Counted from the stretch's first letter, positions 56,154 through 64,000 are shown. The stretch is 64,000 nt of DNA from Rhodococcus sp. AW25M09 (GCF_000333955.1 NZ_CAPS01000059.1:34964-98963); one strand, 5' to 3'. The notes: a model not told the origin generated them from the sequence alone. Program-made: numbers and translations.

Positions 56154-56669
56154 ATGCAGAAATCGATCCGATGCGGTGTCGCTGCCCTGGCGCTGACCGT
56201 CCCCCTGGTCTTCGGCATGGGTGCCGGCACTGCAACCGCCGCTCCTCAGGAGTCGGTACTTCAGGTACCCGTCGTCACCGGGCCGGAATTCGGCCCGGTG
56301 GGCGTTCCCGGCGGACTTGTCCAGACCATTCCGATTCGAGCTGTGGTCGGTGAGAAGCCGGGTGAGGTGCGCTTCGCTGCCGCCGACATTCGGCCGTACT
56401 ACTACCAGTTCAACTACCGGCACCTGACGGTCAACTGGCGCAATCTGACTACCGGTGAAGTGGGCTCCGCAGGCTTGCGGCATTGGATCGATGAGGTCGA
56501 TCGGACACGACCTGCCAATCAGGGCGGCCCGCAGGCATTCCGCTTACCCCTCGAGGTGACCGCCCAGACGGGTGCAGGGCCGGTGGTCGTGACGGTTACC
56601 CATGACCGAGAAAATCCTGATGCGTCGAACGCCCTCATCCCCGGTTTGGGTGTGCTCTTCGTGCCTTGA
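56154..56669 (+). CDS. secreted protein of unknown function, tandem paralogue 2
   Basis: The 171-residue protein has a signal peptide ending near ATAAPQ (residue 26). Its mature domain aligns along the whole length with the preceding gene, 23 bp upstream. The same GAAAGGC ribosome-binding context precedes both starts, as expected of a tandem duplication. Export is clear; function is not. Confidence 0.8.
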   Translation: MQKSIRCGVAALALTVPLVFGMGAGTATAAPQESVLQVPVVTGPEFGPVGVPGGLVQTIPIRAVVGEKPGEVRFAAADIRPYYYQFNYRHLTVNWRNLTTGEVGSAGLRHWIDEVDRTRPANQGGPQAFRLPLEVTAQTGAGPVVVTVTHDRENPDASNALIPGLGVLFVP

Positions 56670-56690
56670 TCGGACGCTTGCGCGACGGGG

Positions 56691-57044
56691 TCAGGTGCCC
56701 AGATCGCCCGCGATATCCGCAGTGCCGAGCATCGAAACCAAAAGCGGCACAACCCATCTGACGGCTATTCGGTAGTCGCCGCGGCCGTGCCGCTCCACGA
56801 TGTTCGCTGAGCCGTACAGCGACATCATGTCGGCCACCAGGCTGGGCACCTCGAAGTTTTCCCTCTCGCCGGTGGCTGCTGCGTCGATGATTGCCTGGCC
56901 GTCCAGTCGGTATCGGAGGTAGTCGGGGACCGAGTTGTCGCTTTCCTGGATCATGGCCGAGACGATGTCGTCGATGCGGACCGTGGCGTTGGGCAAGGTC
57001 GCGTTGGGGTCGGTCGCGTTGGTGCCGGTGTTTGCGATTTCCAA
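56691..57044 (-). pseudogene. serine-hydrolase (class A beta-lactamase-like) remnant
   Basis: The frame encodes about 117 residues from a TTG, containing IQESDNSVPDYL, which resembles the SDN motif region of class A beta-lactamase-type serine hydrolases. The SxxK nucleophile that should lie about 60 residues before SDN is absent: an in-frame TGA occurs about 13 codons before the TTG, and a different frame carries an ATG-initiated 28-codon reading. The piece is best read as the 3' remnant of a larger gene. A small intact protein is the alternative. Confidence 0.45.
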
Positions 57045-57440
57045 CCGGTTCAGGGCATTCGGATGCGCACCGCCATCGGCTCATTCCAGTCGGTAGTGCC
57101 GTTCGTGACTGCCTGCTCGCAGGCGGCGAGATTCATCACCTAGATTGCGGATGCGAGTAGCTGCTCCTGGTGGGCTCGATGCTCGACGGTGCGTCCGCGG
57201 CCTCGTCGATGACGAGGCCGACGATGTCGGGTGCCTGATCGATCATTCCGATCCCACCCGTCCTCGGTGGCGAGGTCGGTCGAGGTGACGGGGAACAGTT
57301 CTCCGTGACGGAGTGGCGGTGTCCGAGTCGATGGAGTTGGTACATCCGCTCTTCAGCAAGACCGTCGCGCAGGCTGTCGAAACCAGGGTGAGGGATCGTT
57401 CGTCTCGACAATCCCCTTGGTTGGTGTCCGGGTGTGGTCC
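57045..57440. other. gene-poor stretch with hairpin at 57199-57219
   Basis: No convincing gene is seen between the hydrolase remnant and the TetR operators. A hairpin GGCCTCGTC-GAT-GACGAGGCC lies at 57199-57219. Several open frames here have poor coding character. The stretch may be decayed 5' sequence of the serine hydrolase. Confidence 0.4.
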
Positions 57441-57478
57441 CGTAACACCTGTTACGCTCATCCGTAACAGGTGTTACG
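57441..57478. promoter_or_regulatory. perfect double operator of the TetR gene
   Basis: Two 16-base arms (CGTAACACCTGTTACG and its exact complement) are separated by CTCATC. Each arm is itself a site of the form GTAACA-NN-TGTTAC, so there are two operators 22 bp apart, centre to centre. They lie 22-59 bp before the TetR start, the expected place for autoregulation. Confidence 0.8.
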
Positions 57479-57499
57479 ACGAGCGGGTGGTGATAACGA

Positions 57500-58102
57500 G
57501 TGACGCTCGAAGCGGACGATCCACGGCACCGCATTTCGCAGGCCGTATGGGACACCATCGCGGAGTTGGGAATCGAGGCGACGACGGTGCGCGCGGTCGC
57601 GACCCGGGCGGGCTGCACGACCGGGTTGATCATGCACCGCTTCGGTTCCCGGTCTGCGATGTTGGTGCATGCGCGACAGACGTTGTTCGAGCGCACGGCA
57701 GCACGGGCCGACGAGGCCGGTGCCGGTGTCACGCAGTCCGCGGCGGAGCGGCTGTATTCCGTTGTCTGCTCGGTACTTCCGCTCGACGACGAGCGCATTG
57801 TCGAAGCCCGAATTTTCACGGGTTTCGCGGCGGCTGCGATCGCGGACGCTGATCTGCGGAACCCGCACGTGACCCACACGCGTCAATGGCTCACCCGCAT
57901 AGCGGGTCTCGTTGCCGACCTCGCCACTCACATCACCGATGCCGAGGCCGCAGAGTGCGCTCTACAGATCGCCACCGCGGTGGAAGGCATCGTGGTCCTC
58001 GCGGTACTCGATCGAGAGACTTATCCGCCGGCGACGCAGAAACGACTGGCTCAGCGGACGATCGCCAACGTGGTCGAACGCAGTGCCGCAACTGACCGGT
58101 GA
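57500..58102 (+). CDS. TetR-family transcriptional regulator
   Basis: The 200-residue protein has a TetR helix-turn-helix (TTVRAVATRAGCTTGLIMHRF) and a helical C-terminal domain. The GTG at 57500 fits family length, although the ribosome-binding site is weak. A perfect double palindrome lies immediately upstream. The acetyltransferase gene begins 33 bp downstream and may be co-transcribed; no pump or other obvious target is adjacent. Confidence 0.9.
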   Translation: MTLEADDPRHRISQAVWDTIAELGIEATTVRAVATRAGCTTGLIMHRFGSRSAMLVHARQTLFERTAARADEAGAGVTQSAAERLYSVVCSVLPLDDERIVEARIFTGFAAAAIADADLRNPHVTHTRQWLTRIAGLVADLATHITDAEAAECALQIATAVEGIVVLAVLDRETYPPATQKRLAQRTIANVVERSAATDR

Positions 58103-58135
58103 CCCCGTCCCCACTTTCGACAGAACGGACCCCGT

Positions 58136-58567
58136 ATGCCCACTCTTCATCGCGCTCCTCTTGCACGCGTCGACCAGAACGCCCTGTACCGGATCATGGC
58201 GCTTCGGGTCGCGGTATTCGTGCATGAGCAGGGCATTGTCGACGACATCGAACTCGATGGCGCGGACCTGCTTCCGACGACGGAGTTGTTCTGGATGCAG
58301 GACGACGACGGTGAGGTGCTGGCGACCATTCGAGTCCTCGTCGACGACACGGTCCATATCGGCCGAGTCGCGACCGCCGCAGTTGCGCGGGGTCGGGGCT
58401 ACGCCGGGAAACTCATAGACGCTGCGTTGGCGGCATATCCCGGGGTCGTCGAACTGTCCGCGCAGGCGCACCTCGAAGAGTGGTACGGCCGCTTCGGATT
58501 CGTTCGCGTGGGGGAGAACTACCTGGACGCTGGGATTCCCCACGTGCGCATGGTATTGGGCGGGTGA
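58136..58567 (+). CDS. GNAT acetyltransferase, ElaA-like
   Basis: The 143-residue protein begins with YRIMALRVAVFVHEQG and carries the acetyl-CoA loop ARGRGYAGKLID and the ending EEWYGRFGF, the pattern of ElaA-type GNAT proteins. The substrate is unknown. It lies directly behind the TetR gene. Confidence 0.88.
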   Translation: MPTLHRAPLARVDQNALYRIMALRVAVFVHEQGIVDDIELDGADLLPTTELFWMQDDDGEVLATIRVLVDDTVHIGRVATAAVARGRGYAGKLIDAALAAYPGVVELSAQAHLEEWYGRFGFVRVGENYLDAGIPHVRMVLGG

Positions 58568-58639
58568 TGAACCTCGTATGTCCTGCCGAATAGCGTTGGG
58601 CTGCAGAAGAATCGATGGTTTCCGTGCGCTTCGACCGGT

Positions 58640-59413
58640 TCAGAACAGAGTAGGCGCGGTGTAGCGACCGTGTCGTGCTTCGTTGAGTCGGGCGCTCCAT
58701 CGCTGCACGAGCCACATTTCGACGAGTTCAGGGCTGGTGCCGATGTCGGTGGCCCATGCGGTGATGAGTTCGACGTAGCGGTCGTAACGACGACGAGTGA
58801 ACCCGGTGACCGACGGGTCTTCGAGCCACCCTTCGTGGATGAGTGTCGAGACACCGTATTGGTCGATCAGCTGAGCCGGACCGCCGTAGACCGACGCCTT
58901 CACCGCCCACAGAAACGTGGCCATCAGGGACATTCCGACGCCGGGCGCATCGGGCCAGCCGGACCAGGTGGAGTTCGGATGGTCGGGCACTGCGCGGTTG
59001 CGGACACAGCTGTCAAGCACAGCTAGGGTCTTGGCGACAGGGTTCTCGTCGGGACGGCTGAGGTGTGGGTTCATGACGTCGGGGAATCGCCGCATCGCTC
59101 GGCGGTGTCGGTGACTGCCCTGCCACGCCGCGCAGAGAAACAACAGGCCGAGCGAATCGTGTTCGCCTACAGCCAGATCCGTGCCGATTCGAAGATCGTT
59201 GCGCTGCACAGTGGCACCGCCGTACTCGACGACTTCGCCGTCGAGGTTGCGCCCGCGCAGCCGAAGATCGTGACCTGCTCGGTCGAGGTGGCCGTTCCAC
59301 CAATCGAGGTCCACCTCCACGCCGTCGTCGAGGACATGCAGGTCGTAGTTGCGGTGCTGACACCACTGCACACAGGCCGTGGGCGGCGGGAACCCCTCGT
59401 CGCGTTGTGACAT
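58640..59413 (-). CDS. hypothetical protein, possible DNA-glycosylase-fold
   Basis: The 257-residue protein is not confidently recognised. It is rich in Trp and Arg, and its C-terminal half (FLWAVKASVYGGPAQLIDQY and RYDRYVELITAWA) is helical. This part only weakly resembles OGG-fold DNA-glycosylase-like proteins. It lies 52 bp after the helicase gene on the same strand and could be part of the same unit. Start ATG at 59413. Confidence 0.6.
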   Translation of the reverse strand: MSQRDEGFPPPTACVQWCQHRNYDLHVLDDGVEVDLDWWNGHLDRAGHDLRLRGRNLDGEVVEYGGATVQRNDLRIGTDLAVGEHDSLGLLFLCAAWQGSHRHRRAMRRFPDVMNPHLSRPDENPVAKTLAVLDSCVRNRAVPDHPNSTWSGWPDAPGVGMSLMATFLWAVKASVYGGPAQLIDQYGVSTLIHEGWLEDPSVTGFTRRRYDRYVELITAWATDIGTSPELVEMWLVQRWSARLNEARHGRYTAPTLF

Positions 59414-59465
59414 ACCGCCATCGAAGCATCGGGTACCGACAGTTCGCCTTTGTTCTTACTTCGCA

Positions 59466-59969
59466 TCATGGCGGGAGGGGGGTTACTTTTCGCGGATCAG
59501 GAAAGCCCATGTCCAGGTATCCTGGAGCTCGTTTGTTCAGCGAAGACGCCAACACCGGGGTCAGGGCGTCGTGGTAGTCGTGAACCGTAGCGGTGGTCTT
59601 GCCTGGGTGAGATCGCACCACTCTTCCCACATACTGGATGAGCCGGCCTTTGAACGAGATCGGCGCGGCGAGGAACAGTGTGTCGAAGGCAGGGATGTCG
59701 AACCCTTCGCCGATGAAAGACCCGATGGCGACCGTAAGCATCGGGGTCCCCGTTAATTGCTGCTCAGTCAGCTCGGCAACCGCTGCCTTCCGGGCCTTCG
59801 CGCCCATTCCGCCGCGAAGTGTGGTCACGCTGTGTCCACGTTCAGCAAGAGCGCTGACCACCAGTTCAAGATGCGTGGTCCACGTTGTGAGTGCGAGGAC
59901 ATTCCTGCCCTCATGTGTTGCTGCGCTGATGTCGTCGGCGATCTGGGCAAGACGCGCTTCGTCGGCCAC
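59466..59969 (-). CDS. C-terminal half of TOTE-type helicase (separated by in-frame TAG)
   Basis: These 167 codons continue in exactly the same frame as the gene upstream, beginning at a GTG right after its TAG stop. They encode the second RecA domain of a superfamily 2 helicase, with motif V in FIGEGFDIP and motif VI QYVGRVVR. Alone it cannot be a helicase. Either the TAG inactivates the protein, is read through, or the halves are made separately and assemble. Confidence 0.75.
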   Translation of the reverse strand: MADEARLAQIADDISAATHEGRNVLALTTWTTHLELVVSALAERGHSVTTLRGGMGAKARKAAVAELTEQQLTGTPMLTVAIGSFIGEGFDIPAFDTLFLAAPISFKGRLIQYVGRVVRSHPGKTTATVHDYHDALTPVLASSLNKRAPGYLDMGFPDPRKVTPLPP

Positions 59970-61811
59970 CTAATCTCGATAGATCTCTGCCATTCCGCCC
60001 GGACGTGACGGGTCGGCATCGCCCTTGTACTCGTAGGCGGTCGAGTGAACGACCAGTTTGCGCTCGGGCGGCGTTTCCGTCGATCCGTCGGTCAACTCGC
60101 CCGGTTTGATTGACTCGATACTGTGAATTGTTGAACCGATTTGGTGAAAAATCAGGTCGTCGAGACCATCTCGACGATAGGGCGTCGCTGTCAGGCCGAG
60201 CCAGTACTTCGACGGTATCTGATTGAGAACAGTTGAGAATGCGGTCCCGGGGACGTGGTGGCACTCGTCGACGACCACGAAGCCATAGGACGATGTCAAC
60301 GCCTCTACGTCGTCTCGGCGCGCCAACGTGGGCAGCAGGCCCACGTCGATCGATCCTGTCAGCTTCTTCCTGCCACCACCGATCTGACCCGCCTTGACTC
60401 CGAGGTACTTATCGATTCGTTCGCGCCATTGGTCGGCCAGTGCCTTCCGATCGACGAGTACGAGAGTCGACGTCGCCCGCTCCGCAATGGCTGCGCACGC
60501 GATAACTGTCTTGCCGGCGCCTGGCTGCGCGACGATGACGCAATGATCCACTCCCGTTGCGGTACTCACGGCCTGGGCCTGTTCGGATCGGAGTTCACCG
60601 TCGAACTTGAACGTCTGTGCGGTGCCCCGTTCGCGGGTATCGGTGACTTGCAGTCTGCTTCCGACTGACTCGATCATCTCGGTGAGCAGCGAGATGAGCC
60701 CGCGCGGCAGGATGAGGTCGCCGTCCACAGTTTCGTCGAAGCTTTCCAGGAATCGTGGGGTGTTCCAGGTACTGAGCCGGCGACGTTGCCGGTCGTAAAA
60801 TTCGGGGTTCTGAATCGACGATGCGTGCTTGATGCTCGAGATCATGGCGGGACCCAGGTCGTCGGCTGTCAGTTGCAGACGCGCGCGTAGCGTCGCCCGG
60901 ATCACGATGGCAGGTTGAGGGACGATCTTCGACGACGTCGGTAGGGCAACTCTCCGGACGGATCGACCCACCTCGGCCTTGGGTAGTGCGGCGAGTGCGC
61001 GGCGCACTTCGTTGGTGGACAGACGGTGAACTGTCGATAGCAGCGCCCACTGGTCTTCGAACGGCTCGAGCGTTGCAGGATCGAGAAACACGGTAGTGCC
61101 GTTAATTCTTTTGCGCCCGTTGAGCGGTGCCGCAATGAGGTTGCCAAGTCCCCGTCCGAGATGAGTGTCCTGAGAGGGAAACAACCGGTCGTACGAAGCG
61201 AGACTCATACTGTTGCGCAACGCCGACGCCTCGCGAATCAGCCCCGTTCCCATCTCACGAGCGAGTGCACCCGGGACGTGATCGGCGAAGAATATCCATG
61301 CGTGAGCACCTCTCCCGGATTGAGAAACCTCGAGCGCTGCTGGAATGCCCTGTTTGCGCGCGGCTTTGACGTAACTCAGCGCATCCAACATCGCCGAGTC
61401 CTTGTCGAAGTCTGCTGCAAGCCAACGGCAACTGTCGTTCTTGGTAAGCGCGTACAGGCCGATGTGCAGATCGCCCCGCAAGTGTCGTTCGAGAACGTCG
61501 TCTGTCAGTGGGAGATATGAAGCGTTATCGGGATTCATCCCCTTGTGCCAGCGTCCCTCGATGGCCGGCATCCAGCCGGAGCGGCCGTCCTTGGTGTTCT
61601 GCCATCGAATCGCATGTACATCGCTGCGGGCGATGAACAGCGATCGGTAGAGACGCAGCTTGTCGATCGACGGTGACGCCATCGTGACCGTCCCGATGGC
61701 CGCTTGGTCACCCGCAGGCATGGTTGCGTCACCTTGTCTCAGCCGGAGTAGCGCGCGGAGTCGAGCGGCCTCTGCGCGTAGCTCATCCACTTCGCCTGGG
61801 TACTTCTCCAT
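59970..61811 (-). CDS. TOTE conflict-system primase-helicase, N-terminal part (ends at TAG)
   Basis: The 613-residue product has a short coiled coil (1-27) and an archaeo-eukaryotic primase-like domain (about 50-290) with the metal pair D134-F-D136 and SGRGAH (His170). It ends with the first half of a superfamily 2 helicase: Walker A QPGAGKT (429-435), DECHH (515-519) and LTATP (540-544). This domain order is that of TOTE-type conflict (defence) proteins. It then stops at TAG, while the next codon continues the helicase. The ATG at 61811 starts the coiled coil. It is divergent from an AlbA/Schlafen-type ATP-binding protein. Confidence 0.8.
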   Translation of the reverse strand: MEKYPGEVDELRAEAARLRALLRLRQGDATMPAGDQAAIGTVTMASPSIDKLRLYRSLFIARSDVHAIRWQNTKDGRSGWMPAIEGRWHKGMNPDNASYLPLTDDVLERHLRGDLHIGLYALTKNDSCRWLAADFDKDSAMLDALSYVKAARKQGIPAALEVSQSGRGAHAWIFFADHVPGALAREMGTGLIREASALRNSMSLASYDRLFPSQDTHLGRGLGNLIAAPLNGRKRINGTTVFLDPATLEPFEDQWALLSTVHRLSTNEVRRALAALPKAEVGRSVRRVALPTSSKIVPQPAIVIRATLRARLQLTADDLGPAMISSIKHASSIQNPEFYDRQRRRLSTWNTPRFLESFDETVDGDLILPRGLISLLTEMIESVGSRLQVTDTRERGTAQTFKFDGELRSEQAQAVSTATGVDHCVIVAQPGAGKTVIACAAIAERATSTLVLVDRKALADQWRERIDKYLGVKAGQIGGGRKKLTGSIDVGLLPTLARRDDVEALTSSYGFVVVDECHHVPGTAFSTVLNQIPSKYWLGLTATPYRRDGLDDLIFHQIGSTIHSIESIKPGELTDGSTETPPERKLVVHSTAYEYKGDADPSRPGGMAEIYRD

Positions 61812-61910
61812 GCTCGCTATTGTGGCCGAGAGTGGGGCGGTCGGGGGCGTCGCTGACCATCCTCGAGCGCGAGTCGCGTGCTGTCCCTGCAGCAACTTCT
61901 GCGGAACTTC

Positions 61911-61960
61911 GGGTTACAAGTACGACTACTTGCAACCGACTTACAACCAACTTGCAATGC
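61911..61960. repeat. 11-bp iterated repeats and inverted repeat in divergent promoter
   Basis: Three consecutive 11-bp units ACTTGCAACCG, ACTTACAACCA and ACTTGCAATGC lie at 61928-61960. Just before, CAAGTA-CGAC-TACTTG forms an inverted repeat at 61917-61932. The 11-bp period places all units on one DNA face. The stretch lies between the primase-helicase and ATP-binding protein starts. Confidence 0.75.
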
Positions 61961-61989
61961 TGCATATTGCTTTCAAGTATGGTTTCCCC

Positions 61990-63708
61990 ATGAACTCGGC
62001 CGGAGCAGACGATCTAGCGGAGTTGGTCGATTCCCTGCGGCGCATCGGCGGGGAACCCTCGACGGTCGAAGTCAAAAGCGGAGCTGGTGGTTTTCCGCAG
62101 TCGGTTCGCGAAACCCTGGTTGCCTTCGCAAACACGTCGGGTGGAACCGTGGTCATCGGGGTGGATGAAGCGTCGGGGTTCGAGTTCGTCGATATTCGGG
62201 AGGCCGCAGCGTACCGAGATCGATTGGTCAGTATGAGCAGGGACGCTGTCACCCCGGCGCTGCACATCGAGACCGACATAATCGAGATCGACGGCAAACG
62301 GATTCTGGTTGCCCAGGTTCCGCCTACTTCGGCCGATCTCCGTCCGGTCTATGTGACGTCCAAGGGCGTGTCGACCGGCGCGTATATTCGCACCGGCGAC
62401 GGCGATCGTCGTATGACCGAGGCCGAGATCGCACTCGTCTATTCGTCTCGGACACAGCCGATTTACGATCGGGAAGCAGTCGACGGTGCCACATATGCAG
62501 ATCTTGATCGGCATGCGGTTCTGAGAACTTTGGAGCGCGTCCGACTTGGATCGGCGGCATTGCGGGATTCCGATGACGCGGTGGCCCTCCACAGACTCGG
62601 AATACTCGTCGCGCCTTCCCTCGACTCTCGCCCGACGCTGGCGGGGCTGCTGGCTTACGGAGCGTTCCCCCAGCAGTTCTTCCCTCAGTTGATGATTTCC
62701 GTGGTCGTACACGCTGCGGACTCCGATAGTGACAGCCGATTCCTCGACAACGTGACCGTAAGAGGTTCGATACCTGAGATGGTGGCTGAGTCGTTGGCCG
62801 TAGTGAGGCGCAATCTTGCGGCGCGCGCTGTGGTGGTCGACGCAGGTCGGACAGATCACCTCGACTACCCGCTCGATGCCATTCGAGAGGCCGTCGTCAA
62901 CGCTGTGCTTCATCGCGATTACAGCCCGACGACCCGCGGCACCCAGGTGCAAATCGAACTGACGGGCGACAAGTTGGTTGTGCGGAGTCCCGGTGGACTG
63001 TTCGGCGCACTCACTGAAGACGACCTGGGGGCCATCGGTATCTCATCATCTCGCAATTCGGTATTGGCCAACCTGTTATCGGACACTTATCTGCCTCGAT
63101 CTCAGCAGTTGGTGGCTGAAAATCGAGCGTCGGGAATCCCAACGATGATCGAGCGGGCACGGTCGAGAGGGTTGCCTCGGCCGATATTCGATAGTTCGGT
63201 GACGACATTCACGGTGACAATGTCGCGTTCGGCACTGTTGGGGCCCAATGTGAAGAAATGGCTTGCATCGCTTCGTGTTCCCTTGCCCACGCCCGCCCAC
63301 GAGATCGCGGTCGCGATGATGCGAGGGGGGTTCGTGACGAACGCGGCGATGCGCGAGTGGGGAGCAGACAGGCTTGCCGCGGGCCAGGTTCTGCGTGATC
63401 TGGTCGAGAACGGTGTCGCGGTGAGGCAGGGAGGGCGGCGGTACGCGAGATACGTTCTGGATCCGTCGGTGACGAGGCCGCCCGCGGCGGACAACATCGG
63501 CACCGGACGACGCGAGTCGGTGGAGGAGGCGATCGCGCAGATGGGTGAGGCAGGAGCACTCGAACTGGCCGAACGTGCCGGCATCAGCCGGGTCGCGGTA
63601 GTCAAGCAACTGAATGCGCTCATCGAACGAGGCAGCGTACGCGCCGACGGTGTGCCGAGAAGCCCCAAACGTCGCTATGTATGGCTGGGGCACGGATCGA
63701 ACGGCTGA
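61990..63708 (+). CDS. ATP-binding protein with Schlafen/AlbA_2 domain, possible regulator
   Basis: The 572-residue protein has an N-terminal AlbA_2/Schlafen-like domain (VEVKSGAGGFPQSVRETLVAFANTS split, about 24-50, then GGTVVIGVDE), a central HATPase_c-like region (AIREAVVNAVLHRDYS; LVVRSPGGL) and C-terminal winged helices (ALELAERAGISRVAVVKQL). Such proteins often bind DNA and regulate adjacent genes, or act in conflict systems. The ATG at 61990 lacks a strong ribosome-binding site. It is divergent from the TOTE-type gene across the iterated repeats. Confidence 0.85.
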   Translation: MNSAGADDLAELVDSLRRIGGEPSTVEVKSGAGGFPQSVRETLVAFANTSGGTVVIGVDEASGFEFVDIREAAAYRDRLVSMSRDAVTPALHIETDIIEIDGKRILVAQVPPTSADLRPVYVTSKGVSTGAYIRTGDGDRRMTEAEIALVYSSRTQPIYDREAVDGATYADLDRHAVLRTLERVRLGSAALRDSDDAVALHRLGILVAPSLDSRPTLAGLLAYGAFPQQFFPQLMISVVVHAADSDSDSRFLDNVTVRGSIPEMVAESLAVVRRNLAARAVVVDAGRTDHLDYPLDAIREAVVNAVLHRDYSPTTRGTQVQIELTGDKLVVRSPGGLFGALTEDDLGAIGISSSRNSVLANLLSDTYLPRSQQLVAENRASGIPTMIERARSRGLPRPIFDSSVTTFTVTMSRSALLGPNVKKWLASLRVPLPTPAHEIAVAMMRGGFVTNAAMREWGADRLAAGQVLRDLVENGVAVRQGGRRYARYVLDPSVTRPPAADNIGTGRRESVEEAIAQMGEAGALELAERAGISRVAVVKQLNALIERGSVRADGVPRSPKRRYVWLGHGSNG

Positions 63709-63750
63709 GTTCACGGCCGATGTCCCTGCGCTCTGATGCTCCTATTGTTG

Positions 63751-64000
63751 TCAAGCGGTGAGAAGCCACTTTCGGTAGTTGTTGGCGAGGTCGTCGTTGC
63801 GTCGTCTGCCGAGTTCGAGTTGCGAGATGGTGGCAGGCCAGACCTGGAAGTGTCGAGCTGCTCGGTCGAGAGTGATGTGGCGGGCCTGCCGCGCCGGTCG
63901 GAGGTCACTGATGTCGGGAACCTCGACAGTGGTGGTCAGCAGGCGAAAGACTTCTCGAACAATTCCGCGTTTGAGCATCCGGATGATCTCCGGTGTCGAA
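63751..64000 (-). CDS. C-terminal end of probable IS110-type transposase with HTH tail (5' end outside window)
   Basis: About 82 codons are visible and the frame is open to the right edge. The first part (PEIIRMLKRGIVREVFRLL) resembles the C-terminus of IS110-type transposases. The rest (ITLDRAARHFQVWPATISQL) is an XRE-like helix-turn-helix. A plain XRE regulator is an alternative, with the ATG at 63978 giving 75 residues. Confidence 0.5.
   Translation of the reverse strand, partial: STPEIIRMLKRGIVREVFRLLTTTVEVPDISDLRPARQARHITLDRAARHFQVWPATISQLELGRRRNDDLANNYRKWLLTA

Noticed and set aside
57136..57879. 247-codon minus-strand open frame over the TetR gene
   Set aside because: It runs through the double operator and the TetR helix-turn-helix coding region and has no domain of its own.
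61911..61960. Possible CRISPR-like array
   Set aside because: The units are 11 bp and contiguous without spacers, so they are iterated sites and not CRISPR repeats.

Overview
The window is high-GC actinobacterial DNA, most probably from a Rhodococcus/Rhodococcoides-type organism. This is inferred from the GC-rich codon use, dense genes with ATGA/GTGA overlaps, monomeric isocitrate dehydrogenase, alanine-rich lipoproteins, type VII secretion-type proteins and many catabolic oxidoreductases. No rRNA, tRNA or CRISPR array was recognised.

Layout. 1-4354: a polyol/sugar operon on the minus strand (zinc dehydrogenase, SDR, RbsA-type ATPase cut by the left edge) facing a SorC-family regulator across a repeat-rich operator region. 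4364-6419: TetR and a cytochrome P450 around a strong palindrome. 6422-22839: mostly ordinary metabolism and stress genes (lipase-like hydrolase, two aldehyde dehydrogenases, a ClpC-like ATPase, monomeric icd, a class III adenylate cyclase, GlxA-type and PucR-type regulators, isochorismatase-like hydrolase, iminopeptidase-like hydrolase, SDR, nitroreductase). 22940-25255: a compact four-gene operon that looks like a type VII secretion substrate module with a membrane partner. 25434-28420: a secreted ParB-like protein, a Xre/MbcA-RES toxin-antitoxin pair and a GNAT enzyme.

28685-54006 is a large catabolic region. It holds a hydroxyquinol ring-cleavage operon (NTF2-like protein, maleylacetate reductase, intradiol dioxygenase). 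Divergent from it is a ribose-type (CUT2) ABC transporter in which one ATPase is fused to a permease, followed by a run of dehydrogenases (three zinc ADHs, two classical SDRs, one PRISE-like SDR, one beta-hydroxyacid dehydrogenase). Next come a dihydrodipicolinate synthase-family aldolase with an atypical Nramp-like transporter under a LacI regulator, and an operon of nitroreductase, acyl-CoA ligase, TetR and serine esterase divergent from a 4-hydroxyacetophenone-monooxygenase-like Baeyer-Villiger enzyme. Taken together, the region suggests uptake of a polyhydroxylated or glycosidic plant compound and conversion of an aromatic part to hydroxyquinol, maleylacetate and 3-oxoadipate. That pathway is inference.

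54021-58567 holds two pairs of paralogous exported proteins, a serine-hydrolase remnant, and a TetR gene behind a perfect double operator. 58640-64000 looks like a mobile/defence-type end: an unrecognised protein, a TOTE-type primase-helicase interrupted by one in-frame TAG, a divergent Schlafen/AlbA-type ATP-binding protein behind 11-bp iterated repeats, and the 3' end of what looks like an IS110-type transposase at the right edge.
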